Made by a program: the position numbers and the translations under genes. A DNA stretch of 59,814 nucleotides, taken from contig JAJTFK010000010.1 of assembly GCA_021298655.1 (NCBI GenBank), positions 1 through 59,814 on the forward strand. Reading direction: 5' to 3'. The notes under the pieces were generated by a model that saw only the letters and a list, made by a program, of their open reading frames with translations, was not told where the DNA came from and ran no database searches. This document shows, in pieces, positions 44,833-52,596 of this stretch. Position 1 is the first letter of the stretch, and each line of letters begins with the position of its first letter. Origin of the DNA: Cryomorphaceae bacterium. Lineage in GTDB: Bacteria; Bacteroidota; Bacteroidia; Flavobacteriales; Schleiferiaceae.

Positions 44833-45671
44833 AGCGCCAAATCAATGGATTCCGGATAGCGCGCGGCCAATTCCGCATTGGATTCCGCGAAAAGCGGCTT
44901 CAGCGCCTTGGTTTCGGCCTTAAGGGCCGCGTCGGCGGTGGGACGCCCCGCGCCGTTGAGCTTTAGGTAGAGCGGCAGCAGCACGTCCTGAACCGCGAGG
45001 GGAATCATGGACTGGAGCCGCAAGCCCAGGCGATGCAGGCCCTTGCTGCGGATCGCCAGCGTTTCGTTGCGCACCGCAAAATCGTAGCTGCCATAAAACT
45101 CGGGGTCGATGCCCAAGCGCAGGGCCAGCGATTTCATGGCGGCCTGCGGGTCGCGCATCACCTGCTCAAATTGCCAAATGACCAAATTTTCACGGCCCAA
45201 AGCCGCTTCCCACGAACGCAGGTAGCGGACGTAGTGGCCGTGGTCGAGAATGTGGGGCTCCTTGAGGTAGTCCGCAAAACTCCCGCTCACCCTCCCCGTG
45301 CGGTGGGTTTCGAATAAATACTGGCTTTGGGTACGGGCAGCGGGCTCGCGCAAAATGAACAAAACCGTTGGTTTTTCGGGCAGCGAAGCCAAACCTTCCC
45401 AAGCCGTGGAATAGTAGATGTAGGGCGCCGTGGCCTCAAATCGGACCTTAGCGTGGGCCGTGTGCGCAAAAAGGGAGGCGTAGGCCTCCGCACCGTGCTC
45501 CAGGGCGTTGCACCGGGCGTTGAAGCGGTTCACCTCGGGTGCCCAAAAAAACGTTTCTTTTTCGCGGCTTGGCGCCACTTCGGGGTGAGCCGCAAGCCAG
45601 AAAAAGAGGCTGCTCGTGCCGCACTTGGGGGCGCCGGCTACGACCAAATTGGGATGCACGGGGGATTTCAC
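44823..45671 (-). CDS. PAPS-dependent sulfotransferase
   Basis: A 282-residue Sulfotransfer_1-type protein. The 5'-phosphosulfate loop is VVAGAPKCGTSSLFFWLAA at about residues 9-27; the 3'-phosphate loop is FILREPAARTQSQYLFE near residue 107. These bind PAPS; the acceptor is unknown. No signal peptide, so it acts in the cytoplasm. It starts at GTG 45671, 5 nt from a TACCTTTG element, and overlaps the acyltransferase gene. No sulfate activation genes (cysDNC) are in the window. Confidence 0.85.
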   Translation of the reverse strand: MKSPVHPNLVVAGAPKCGTSSLFFWLAAHPEVAPSREKETFFWAPEVNRFNARCNALEHGAEAYASLFAHTAHAKVRFEATAPYIYYSTAWEGLASLPEKPTVLFILREPAARTQSQYLFETHRTGRVSGSFADYLKEPHILDHGHYVRYLRSWEAALGRENLVIWQFEQVMRDPQAAMKSLALRLGIDPEFYGSYDFAVRNETLAIRSKGLHRLGLRLQSMIPLAVQDVLLPLYLKLNGAGRPTADAALKAETKALKPLFAESNAELAARYPESIDLALWA

Positions 45672-45676
45672 GGCGC

Positions 45677-45684
45677 AAAGGTAG
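45677..45684 (-). promoter_or_regulatory. -7 element of the sulfotransferase gene (TACCTTTG)
   Basis: Perfect minus-strand TAnnTTTG, 5 nt before the GTG start. Confidence 0.5.
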
Positions 45685-45740
45685 CCCCGAGGTGCAACCT
45701 TTAGCCCAGATGCCGCATCTTTACGGCAAACTACACCCCA

Positions 45741-46319
45741 ATGCTACGGACCTTGACCCTCACCCTTCTCGCCGCAACCCTTTCCGCAACTGCCCAAGTC
45801 CGCTGGGATACCGAAATCGGCCTCCGAACCCCACCCCCCACAGGCGGAATGTTTGGCACCTTTGTGAACTACCAAATTTTGGTCAAGGCCAGTCCCCGAA
45901 AGGCCTTGGGCGAACCCGGAACCGGCCGCTACGCCCTGCGCTTCCGCACGTGGCAGAACGCGCTGAACTTTTCGCACAGCGAGTCCAATCCCAACTTTTG
46001 GATGAACGCCAACGGAATGCTCGGTTTTGAGCGCATTAATCGCCCTAAGCGCGCACTTTCAGGCTATTGGGGTGCCGAACTCGGCGGAAGCATGGGGGCC
46101 TACGCCAGCTCCAGTGGGGACTATTTTTATGGCGGACCTTGCGCAAGCCTGATTTACGGCATTCGCTACCGCGTTAAGCCACGTTGGACCCTCGCCGTTG
46201 AAGTTGCCCCAACCGCTTCGCTGTGGTACACCAAAACCAACGGAACCTGGCAAAGCCCGGCAACCCAGGTTAGCCTTTCAGGGCAATCCCTCGGCTTGAG
46301 CTGCGTGTACCGGCTTTAA
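45741..46319 (+). CDS. Secreted or outer-membrane protein of unknown function
   Basis: A 192-residue protein with a signal peptide (MLRTLTLTLLAATLSATAQ). The rest alternates short strands with turns (GYWGAELGGSMGAYASSSGD, YGIRYRVKPRWTLAVEVAP) and ends GLSCVYRL, suggesting a small outer-membrane beta-barrel. I recognise no family. It stands alone on the plus strand between the sulfotransferase pair (divergent) and glmS (convergent). Confidence 0.72.
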   Translation: MLRTLTLTLLAATLSATAQVRWDTEIGLRTPPPTGGMFGTFVNYQILVKASPRKALGEPGTGRYALRFRTWQNALNFSHSESNPNFWMNANGMLGFERINRPKRALSGYWGAELGGSMGAYASSSGDYFYGGPCASLIYGIRYRVKPRWTLAVEVAPTASLWYTKTNGTWQSPATQVSLSGQSLGLSCVYRL

Positions 46320-46321
46320 GC

Positions 46322-48160
46322 CTACTCCACCGTCACGCTCTTCGCCAGATTCCGCGGCTGATCCACATTACAGCCGCGCAGCACGGCGACGTGGTAGCTC
46401 AGCAGCTGAAGAGGTACCGTGGTCAAAAGCGGCGACAGCGCTTCGTCGGTAGTCGGAATGGCAATGAGCTCGTCGCTGACCGAGGCGATGGCCTCGCTGC
46501 CCTCGCCGGTGATGGCGTAGATGCGTCCTTTTCGGGCCTTCACCTCTTGCACGTTGCTCACAAGCTTCTCATAAAGCTCCCCAAACGGCGCGATAACCAC
46601 GACGGGCATGTGTTCGTCGATTAGCGCAATCGGTCCGTGCTTCATCTCGGCCGCCGGGTAGCCCTCGGCGTGGATGTAGCTGATTTCCTTGAGTTTTAGG
46701 GCGCCCTCTAAGGCCACGGGGAAGTTGTAACCGCGGCCCAAAAACAACGCGTTCGTTGCCGAGACCATGGTTTTCGCGATTTCGCGAATCTTTGCGTCGA
46801 GCTTCAGCACCGTTTCGATTTTGGCGGGAATCCCCTGAAGCTCGTGAGCCAGTTCCGCGGCGCGTTCTGCCGAGAGCACGCCCTTTTTCTGCCCCAGCCA
46901 CATGGCAATCAGGGTAAACACGGTAACCTGGGCGGTAAAGGCCTTGGTTGAGGCCACGCCGATTTCGGGGCCCGCGTGGGTATAGGCTCCCGCGTGGGTT
47001 TCTCGGGCGATGGACGAACCTACCACGTTGCAGATTCCAAACACCGTGGCCCCGTTGGCCTTGGCCATTTTAATGGCCGCCAGGGTGTCGGCGGTTTCGC
47101 CGGACTGCGACACGGCGATCACCACGTCGTTCGGACCAATAATGGGGTTGCGGTAGCGGAACTCGCTGCCGTATTCAACCTCAACGGGAACGCGGGCGAG
47201 GTCCTCAATCAGGTATTCACCGACGAGGCCTGCGTGCCAGGACGTTCCGCACCCAATGACCAAAATGCGCTGCGCAGCCAAGAGCTTGTCGCTCACGGCG
47301 TCAAGCCCCGCCATCTTGACTTCACCTGTTTGGAAATTGAGGCGTCCGCGCACCGTATCCATGATGGACTTGGGCTGCTCGAAGATTTCCTTGATCATGA
47401 AGTGATCAAATCCGCCCTTTTCAATGGCCGCAAGGTCCAGCTGCAGTTGATGGATGACGCTGTCGACAGGAAGGTCGTTGGCAATCTTGCGCACCACTAC
47501 GCCGCTTCGCTGCACCACCGCCATTTCACCGTCTTCGAGGTAAATGACTTTTTTGGTCGAATCAATGAAGGGCGTCGCGTCGCTTCCCACAAAAAACTCG
47601 TTGTCGCCCAAACCCAAAACCAGGGGCGAACCAAGGCGTCCCACCACCATTTGGTCGGGCTCGTCGGTGCTCAGCACCGCAATGGCGTAGGCTCCGACCA
47701 CTTCATTCAGGGCGAGCCGCACTGCCTGCTGCAGGTTGACCTGTTCCTCGTTTTGAATGAACTCAATGAAGTTGACCAGGACTTCGGTATCGGTGTCGCT
47801 CGCGAAGGTGTAGCCCTTGGTCGCGAGCAGCTCCTTTAGCTGGGCGTAGTTCTCGATGATGCCGTTGTGCACAATCACCAATCGGCCGGAGTTGGATCGG
47901 TGCGGGTGGGCGTTGCGGTCGCTTGGGGCTCCGTGTGTGGCCCAACGCGTGTGGCCAATGCCCAGGGTTGCGTGCGGACGCTTCGCGTCGGCTACGGCCT
48001 CTAGGGCCGAGACCTTGCCCATTTTTTTAAATACCTCCAGGCCGCCGTTCATCAAAGCCACGCCCGCCGAATCGTAGCCGCGGTATTCTAAGCGCTTTAA
48101 ACCCTGAATGAGAATCGGGTACGCCTCACGGGGCCCGATGTAGCCGACAATGCCGCACAT
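46322..48160 (-). CDS. glmS: Glutamine--fructose-6-phosphate aminotransferase (isomerising)
   Basis: A 612-residue enzyme making glucosamine-6-phosphate for peptidoglycan and lipid A. The N-terminal glutaminase has the catalytic Cys after Met1 (MCGIVGYIGPREAYPI), GHTRWATHGAPSDRNAHPH, and the two C-terminal SIS domains include VIGCGTSWHAGLVGEYLIED, VIAVSQSGETADTLAAI, and AEGYPAAEMKHGPIALI. The C-terminus is DQPRNLAKSVTVE. It follows DUF4270 by 7 nt as the last gene of a three-gene unit. Confidence 0.96.
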   Translation of the reverse strand: MCGIVGYIGPREAYPILIQGLKRLEYRGYDSAGVALMNGGLEVFKKMGKVSALEAVADAKRPHATLGIGHTRWATHGAPSDRNAHPHRSNSGRLVIVHNGIIENYAQLKELLATKGYTFASDTDTEVLVNFIEFIQNEEQVNLQQAVRLALNEVVGAYAIAVLSTDEPDQMVVGRLGSPLVLGLGDNEFFVGSDATPFIDSTKKVIYLEDGEMAVVQRSGVVVRKIANDLPVDSVIHQLQLDLAAIEKGGFDHFMIKEIFEQPKSIMDTVRGRLNFQTGEVKMAGLDAVSDKLLAAQRILVIGCGTSWHAGLVGEYLIEDLARVPVEVEYGSEFRYRNPIIGPNDVVIAVSQSGETADTLAAIKMAKANGATVFGICNVVGSSIARETHAGAYTHAGPEIGVASTKAFTAQVTVFTLIAMWLGQKKGVLSAERAAELAHELQGIPAKIETVLKLDAKIREIAKTMVSATNALFLGRGYNFPVALEGALKLKEISYIHAEGYPAAEMKHGPIALIDEHMPVVVIAPFGELYEKLVSNVQEVKARKGRIYAITGEGSEAIASVSDELIAIPTTDEALSPLLTTVPLQLLSYHVAVLRGCNVDQPRNLAKSVTVE

Positions 48161-48167
48161 ATGCGTT

Positions 48168-49502
48168 CTAGTTTGGTTTGGTGTACCACAAATTTAGCGA
48201 CATCGGCTCCACCGCGTCGGCGCTTCCGTGCAGCACGGCGCGCGCAGGTGACGAAGCCATGCGCTCCGGAACCAGCATCATTTTAAAGCTGGCCGTGTCG
48301 CCGTAGCGCAGCAAATCCTGCACGTGGCGCGTGACCACAAAGCGGTAGGCCCCCTTGCGAAGAACCCCTGAGGCCGTAAAGGTTCCGCCCGGATTTCCGC
48401 GCAGGTAATCGCGGATGAGCGTTTTTGTGGAACCATTGACCTGTAAAATACTCAGGGACGACGGCGCGGCGTATCGAACGTTGGACCCCTCGCGCACGGG
48501 AACCACGAGCTCCGCATAGTTCACGACGTAGCCGCTATCCAGCAGGGTTTTGAGTCCGTCCAAGCGAAGAACGGTAACCGCCCCGCCCAAACCCTGAATG
48601 TGGGCCGTCGACTCGCCGAGTACGGTGTCTTGGGTGGCCAAGTTGAGGGAGGCATTGCTGCGGTCGTAGGTGATGCGGTTGAAGCTCTGTACGCCCGACG
48701 ACAGGGCCAGTTCATAAAGGCCAAAATCTTTGCCGGAAGCCGACGTGTCGTTGCGGATGCTGTCGTTGGTGTAGTAAATGCGCACTCGGGCGGCCGGGTC
48801 CCCGGCGTTGAATTGGTACATCGCCTGGTTTTGGTCCGAGCCCGAAACCACGATGCCCCGGAAGTACTCAATGAACGCCGCATTGCTCGAGAAATTCCCG
48901 GGTCGAACCCCGGCTTCATCGACGATCCACTGCTGCATGCGGTCGGGGGCCAAGCGCAAGGCCAACGCCGCCTTGCCCGCGCGCACGCCGGTTTTCAGCG
49001 TTTTCACGATGGCACCCGGTTTAAACGTGGTGTCGCAAAGGGGCATTCCCAAGCTGAACGAACTGAAGCCGTAGTACACCGAATCCGTGAGCGGCACGGC
49101 GCTGCGGTGCACCGAGACCGTGAACTCCGAAGTGGTGTCCCCGTACCAGCCCGAGTAGGGTAGAATCATAAACACCGAATCCACCGTTGGGTTGGTTCCG
49201 AACTTGGGTGAAACCGAAGCCATGATGAGTTGGGTAGCGAAGGCCGCGTTGGGGCGACCAAAAATGGGGTCGTCGTAGCCGCCGACGATCAAGCTGTTGG
49301 GCCGAAGGGTCAGCAGGGAATCGTACTCTTCGGTCCACGAGCGGATGGCCACCGATTTCTTGGCGCCAAACGCAAGCTCCGAACCGTCGACAAATTCAAT
49401 TCCGACGGTTCCGTTGGATTTCTCGCAGGCGGTCAGCGCAGCAAGTCCGAGTAGGGCCATTGCCCCAAAAAGTCGCGATGTCTTACGCAAAAAGCGACTC
49501 AT
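48168..49502 (-). CDS. DUF4270 family lipoprotein
   Basis: A 444-residue lipoprotein. Signal peptide MSRFLRKTSRLFGAMALLG with lipobox Cys26 (ALTACEKS). The DUF4270 pattern is visible: a conserved start (VGIEFVDGSELAF), SLIVGGYDDPIFGRPNAAF, and late strands such as PSSLSILQVNGSTKTLIRD. These proteins are Bacteroidetes-specific and uncharacterised, and nearly always lie between glgA-like and glmS genes. I take the ATG at 49502, which overlaps the upstream glgA-like gene by about 20 nt; an ATG three codons upstream is possible. Confidence 0.85.
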   Translation of the reverse strand: MSRFLRKTSRLFGAMALLGLAALTACEKSNGTVGIEFVDGSELAFGAKKSVAIRSWTEEYDSLLTLRPNSLIVGGYDDPIFGRPNAAFATQLIMASVSPKFGTNPTVDSVFMILPYSGWYGDTTSEFTVSVHRSAVPLTDSVYYGFSSFSLGMPLCDTTFKPGAIVKTLKTGVRAGKAALALRLAPDRMQQWIVDEAGVRPGNFSSNAAFIEYFRGIVVSGSDQNQAMYQFNAGDPAARVRIYYTNDSIRNDTSASGKDFGLYELALSSGVQSFNRITYDRSNASLNLATQDTVLGESTAHIQGLGGAVTVLRLDGLKTLLDSGYVVNYAELVVPVREGSNVRYAAPSSLSILQVNGSTKTLIRDYLRGNPGGTFTASGVLRKGAYRFVVTRHVQDLLRYGDTASFKMMLVPERMASSPARAVLHGSADAVEPMSLNLWYTKPN

Positions 49503-50283
49503 AAAAGGCATCCAATAGCGCGGGTTGGTCAAGGAAGGCTTTGCCGTCGTGCACCGGAACCCCTGCCTCTTTAGCCGCCGCCAGGGCGGCCGCAGGAACA
49601 TGATCCGTCATTTGAAGCACCGCGTCCACGTGGCGGACAGCGCCGCTGTACAGCGACTCCGACGTTGGATTGGTGAAGGACTCCATGTTTTGTACTCCGT
49701 CAAAAGCCATGCCCTCCTGCATGCCGGGGTCGAGCTGGCCTGCGAAGCCGTTGTCGAAGAGGCTGTATACCACCTTGGTTCCGGCGAAATGGGGATCGTC
49801 GCCGTGAAACTGGCGCAGGTACACGGGCAGCGGCGTCGACATCCACCCCATGACGTGTACCACGTCGGGTTGCCAACCGAGCTTTTTGATGGTCTCGATG
49901 ATGGACTTACTGAAAAACAGTGCGCGGGCTCCGTTGTCGTCGTAAAACGTTCCTTGGGCATCCTCCCAGGTCCCCTTGCGCTTGAAGTACTCTTCGTTGT
50001 CGATGAAGTAAACCTGAATGCGGGCGCCGGGAACCGAGGCCACCTTGATGATGAGGGGCTGGTCGTAGTCGTTGATCACCACGTTGATGCCGCTAAGGCG
50101 GATCACTTCGTGAAGTTGATGGCGTCGCTCGTTGATGGTGCCAAAGCGCGGCATGAAGGCTCGGATTTCGTGCCCGAGTTCGTTCATTTTCTTGGGGAAG
50201 GCCAGGGCCATTTCAGCCAGCTCCCCGTCTGGGAAGTAAGGCTTTATTTCGTGAGAAACGTATAAAATCCGCCGCTTTGCCAT
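49483..50283 (-). CDS. Glycogen/starch synthase catalytic-domain protein (short form)
   Basis: A 266-residue protein corresponding only to the N-terminal glycogen synthase domain (Glyco_transf_5). Motifs: ILYVSHEIKPYFPDGELAEM (compare the KVGGLADV loop), LGHEIRAFMPRFG, and QPDVVHVMGWMSTPLPVYL. The C-terminal GT1 domain that completes the ADP-glucose site is missing. Such short proteins are widespread in Bacteroidetes, so this is not a truncation. Whether they are active enzymes is unclear. It opens the glgA-like, DUF4270, glmS unit and is divergent from panC. Confidence 0.85.
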   Translation of the reverse strand: MAKRRILYVSHEIKPYFPDGELAEMALAFPKKMNELGHEIRAFMPRFGTINERRHQLHEVIRLSGINVVINDYDQPLIIKVASVPGARIQVYFIDNEEYFKRKGTWEDAQGTFYDDNGARALFFSKSIIETIKKLGWQPDVVHVMGWMSTPLPVYLRQFHGDDPHFAGTKVVYSLFDNGFAGQLDPGMQEGMAFDGVQNMESFTNPTSESLYSGAVRHVDAVLQMTDHVPAAALAAAKEAGVPVHDGKAFLDQPALLDAFYESLFA

Positions 50284-50316
50284 AATCTAATCTTATTGTG
50301 CCAATAAAAAGGCCAA

Positions 50317-50324
50317 CAAAGGTA
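50317..50324 (-). promoter_or_regulatory. -7 element of the glgA-like/DUF4270/glmS unit (TACCTTTG)
   Basis: Perfect minus-strand TAnnTTTG, 33 nt before the ATG at 50283, in the 77-bp divergent gap with panC. Confidence 0.55.
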
Positions 50325-50360
50325 CGAAATTCTCTCGAGGCGCTCTAGATTTGGGCTGTT

Positions 50361-51239
50361 TTGACTCATTCCCTGACGGTTTTAAAAAAGCGCTCCGACC
50401 TGGAGGCCTGGCGTGCCCGTCAATCAGCGGTAGCCTTGGTGCCCACGATGGGAGCCCTTCACGCCGGGCACTTGGCCCTTGTGGACCGTGCGGCCTCCGA
50501 CGGCTTGGCGGTGCTGGTCAGCATTTTTGTGAATCCCACGCAGTTCAACCGCGCCGAAGACCTGGCCAGCTACCCAAGGGACGAGCAGGGCGATCTGGCC
50601 ACGCTTGCGCAATCCAAGGCCCAGGCCGTGTGGTTTCCGGAGGTGGGCGACCTCTACCCGGATGGGGTTTCGAGCACGCACTACGACTTACTCGAGCTGG
50701 ACACGCGCCTCGAGGGGGCGTTGAGACCGGGTCATTTTCAGGGAGTTGCTACGGTAGTCGACCGGCTTTTTGCGGCCTGTCGCCCCGAGAAGGCCTACTT
50801 TGGTCTCAAGGATTTTCAGCAGGTTGCGGTGGTACGGCGCCTGGCGGAGCTGCGCGGCGGGAGCCCCATAATCGTTTCCTGCCCCACAACCCGCGAGCCC
50901 GATGGCCTCGCCATGAGTTCGCGCAATCGGCTGCTTACGAAGGCGCAGCGAGCTGCGGCTCCGGCGATTTACCGCGCACTCCAGTGGGCTGCGCGGGAAG
51001 TTGCGGAATTTCCCGTTCCGCCCAAGGCCCTAAAACGCGAGCTCCGCAAGGAGATCGAGCGGGAGCACGAGCTTAAGGTTGAGGCGATTGACTTTATTTT
51101 TTCGGATAACCTCGAGGCCCTAACCGACCCCGACCGCCCCGTAGACCGGTACGGTCGAAGCGTTCAAACGCTTATATCCGTTTATGCGGGGGAAGTCCGA
51201 CTCATCGACAACGCGCCGTTGTACCTTTGCCGGCGATGA
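50361..51239 (+). CDS. panC: Pantothenate synthetase (pantoate--beta-alanine ligase)
   Basis: A 292-residue enzyme that joins pantoate and beta-alanine with ATP. Motifs: VPTMGALHAGHLALVDRA (HIGH-like), SIFVNPTQFNRAEDLASYPR, RPGHFQGVATVVDRLF, YFGLKDFQQ, and AMSSRNRLLTKAQR (KMSKS-like). It appears to start at TTG 50361 (MTHSLTVLKKR); there is no suitable ATG nearby. It overlaps panD by ATGA. Confidence 0.93.
   Translation: MTHSLTVLKKRSDLEAWRARQSAVALVPTMGALHAGHLALVDRAASDGLAVLVSIFVNPTQFNRAEDLASYPRDEQGDLATLAQSKAQAVWFPEVGDLYPDGVSSTHYDLLELDTRLEGALRPGHFQGVATVVDRLFAACRPEKAYFGLKDFQQVAVVRRLAELRGGSPIIVSCPTTREPDGLAMSSRNRLLTKAQRAAAPAIYRALQWAAREVAEFPVPPKALKRELRKEIEREHELKVEAIDFIFSDNLEALTDPDRPVDRYGRSVQTLISVYAGEVRLIDNAPLYLCRR
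51222..51229 (+). promoter_or_regulatory. Possible -7 element for panD (TACCTTTG)
   Basis: Perfect TAnnTTTG inside the end of panC, 6 nt before the panD ATG; may be coincidental as it encodes YLC. Confidence 0.3.
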
Positions 51240-51589
51240 CGATTGAGGTACTGTACAGCAAAATTCACCGGGTGCGTGTCACCGGCGCCGAACTCAACTA
51301 CATTGGCAGCATCACGCTCGATAGCGACCTCATAGATGCCGCAAAACTAGTTGAAGGTCAAAAGGTTACCATTGTCAACATCGACAACGGCGAGCGCTTT
51401 GATACCTACGTAATCCGCGGTGGAAAAGGCAGCGGTGAGGTCACCCTCAACGGCCCGGCTGCCCGCCGCGTCCAAAAAGGCGACGTCATTATCGTCATTG
51501 CCTACGCCGCGATGTCGGTGGACGAAGCCCGCGACTTCCAGCCCACCCTGCTCTTTCCCGAGGAGCCGACCAACCGCCTTCGGGCCTGA
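51236..51589 (+). CDS. panD: Aspartate 1-decarboxylase
   Basis: A 117-residue pyruvoyl enzyme that converts aspartate to beta-alanine, the other substrate of PanC. The proenzyme is cleaved between Gly24 and Ser25 in NYIGSITLDSDL; Ser25 becomes the pyruvoyl group. NGPAARRVQKGDVIIVIAYA is also conserved. Start at ATG 51236 in the panC stop (ATGA). Co-transcribed with panC. Confidence 0.95.
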   Translation: MTIEVLYSKIHRVRVTGAELNYIGSITLDSDLIDAAKLVEGQKVTIVNIDNGERFDTYVIRGGKGSGEVTLNGPAARRVQKGDVIIVIAYAAMSVDEARDFQPTLLFPEEPTNRLRA

Positions 51590-51591
51590 TC

Positions 51592-52566
51592 ATGAAGTTT
51601 CCAAAAGTTCCTAGCTGGCTAAAAACCCTGCTTTTTGCCGCGCTGGGATTGGGCCTCCTGTACTTCGCGTTTCGCGGGGTTGACCTGAAGGCCGTGGGCC
51701 AAGAAATGGGCCGCGCCAAGCTTTACTGGTTCGCCGTAAGCGTCGCCGTCGGATACTCCGCCGTCATTTCGCGCGGAATGCGCTGGAAGCTCGTCCTGGA
51801 TTCCATGGGCTACCAAACGACCTCGTGGCGGGCCACCCACGCCATCGGCATCGGCTACTTAATCAACATGGTTTTCCCGAGGGCCGGGGAAGTTGCGCGG
51901 GCAACGGCCTTGCGCCGCAGCGACAAGATCCCCGTGGACATTCTGCTCGGAACCGTGATTGTCGAGCGCTTGATCGACCTGATTATGATGGCCATTTTGC
52001 TCGGAATCACCGTCATGCTGACCTACCCCGAGCTGCAAAAACTCTTGGCCAGTACCCAGTCCGCCCCGACGGAGGAAGGCGGAGGATTTCCGTGGATCGG
52101 CGCGATCGTCTTGGCCCTTGGGCTCGCCTTCTGGTTGTTGCGCCACCGGTTTTTTGAAACCGCCGTAGGCCAACGCGTCCAGGCTTTTTTGCGCGGACTT
52201 GCCCACGGATTTACCAGCATTCTTCGCCTGCACAACCCCTGGGCCTACCTCGGCCACACCCTGTTTATTTGGGGTGCCTACTTCGTGATGGTGTACGTCT
52301 GCTTTTTTGCCATGCCCGCCACCGAAAACATTGATATTGAGCAGGGGCTGTTTGTCATGATGGCCGCGAGCCTTGGGGTGGTGGTTCCGGTTCCGGGCGG
52401 AGTCGGCGCCTACCACTACCTGGTTGCTAAAGCGCTTGAGGTGCTGTCCATTCCCTATGTCGAGGGCCTCGCCTTCGCCACCTTGGTGCACGCTTCACAG
52501 GCCCTGATGCTGATGTCCACCGGCGTTATTGGGTTCATCGGGTTAAGCCGTTTTAAAAACGACTAA
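51592..52566 (+). CDS. Lysylphosphatidylglycerol synthase TM-region/UPF0104 flippase-like membrane protein
   Basis: A 324-residue protein with about eight membrane segments and no soluble synthase domain. Family motifs: VISRGMRWKLVLDSMGY, IGYLINMVFPRAGEVARATA, TVIVERLIDLIMM, and VPVPGGVGAYHYLVAKAL near the C-terminus. UPF0104/LPG_synthase_TM proteins are thought to flip or transport lipids; the substrate is unknown. Follows panD by two bases. Order panC-panD-this gene-radA is common in Bacteroidetes. Confidence 0.87.
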   Translation: MKFPKVPSWLKTLLFAALGLGLLYFAFRGVDLKAVGQEMGRAKLYWFAVSVAVGYSAVISRGMRWKLVLDSMGYQTTSWRATHAIGIGYLINMVFPRAGEVARATALRRSDKIPVDILLGTVIVERLIDLIMMAILLGITVMLTYPELQKLLASTQSAPTEEGGGFPWIGAIVLALGLAFWLLRHRFFETAVGQRVQAFLRGLAHGFTSILRLHNPWAYLGHTLFIWGAYFVMVYVCFFAMPATENIDIEQGLFVMMAASLGVVVPVPGGVGAYHYLVAKALEVLSIPYVEGLAFATLVHASQALMLMSTGVIGFIGLSRFKND

Positions 52567-52581
52567 GCCGCGCCGGGTACG

Positions 52582-52589
52582 TACCTTGG
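52582..52589 (+). promoter_or_regulatory. Possible -7 element for radA (TACCTTGG)
   Basis: TAnnTTGG, a near match to TAnnTTTG, 7 nt before the radA ATG. Confidence 0.3.
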
Positions 52590-52596
52590 CGGAACC

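Noticed and set aside
49483-50283. Truncated glycogen synthase caused by mutation
   Set aside because: The stop is in a tight overlap with DUF4270 and the same short form is typical of Bacteroidetes.
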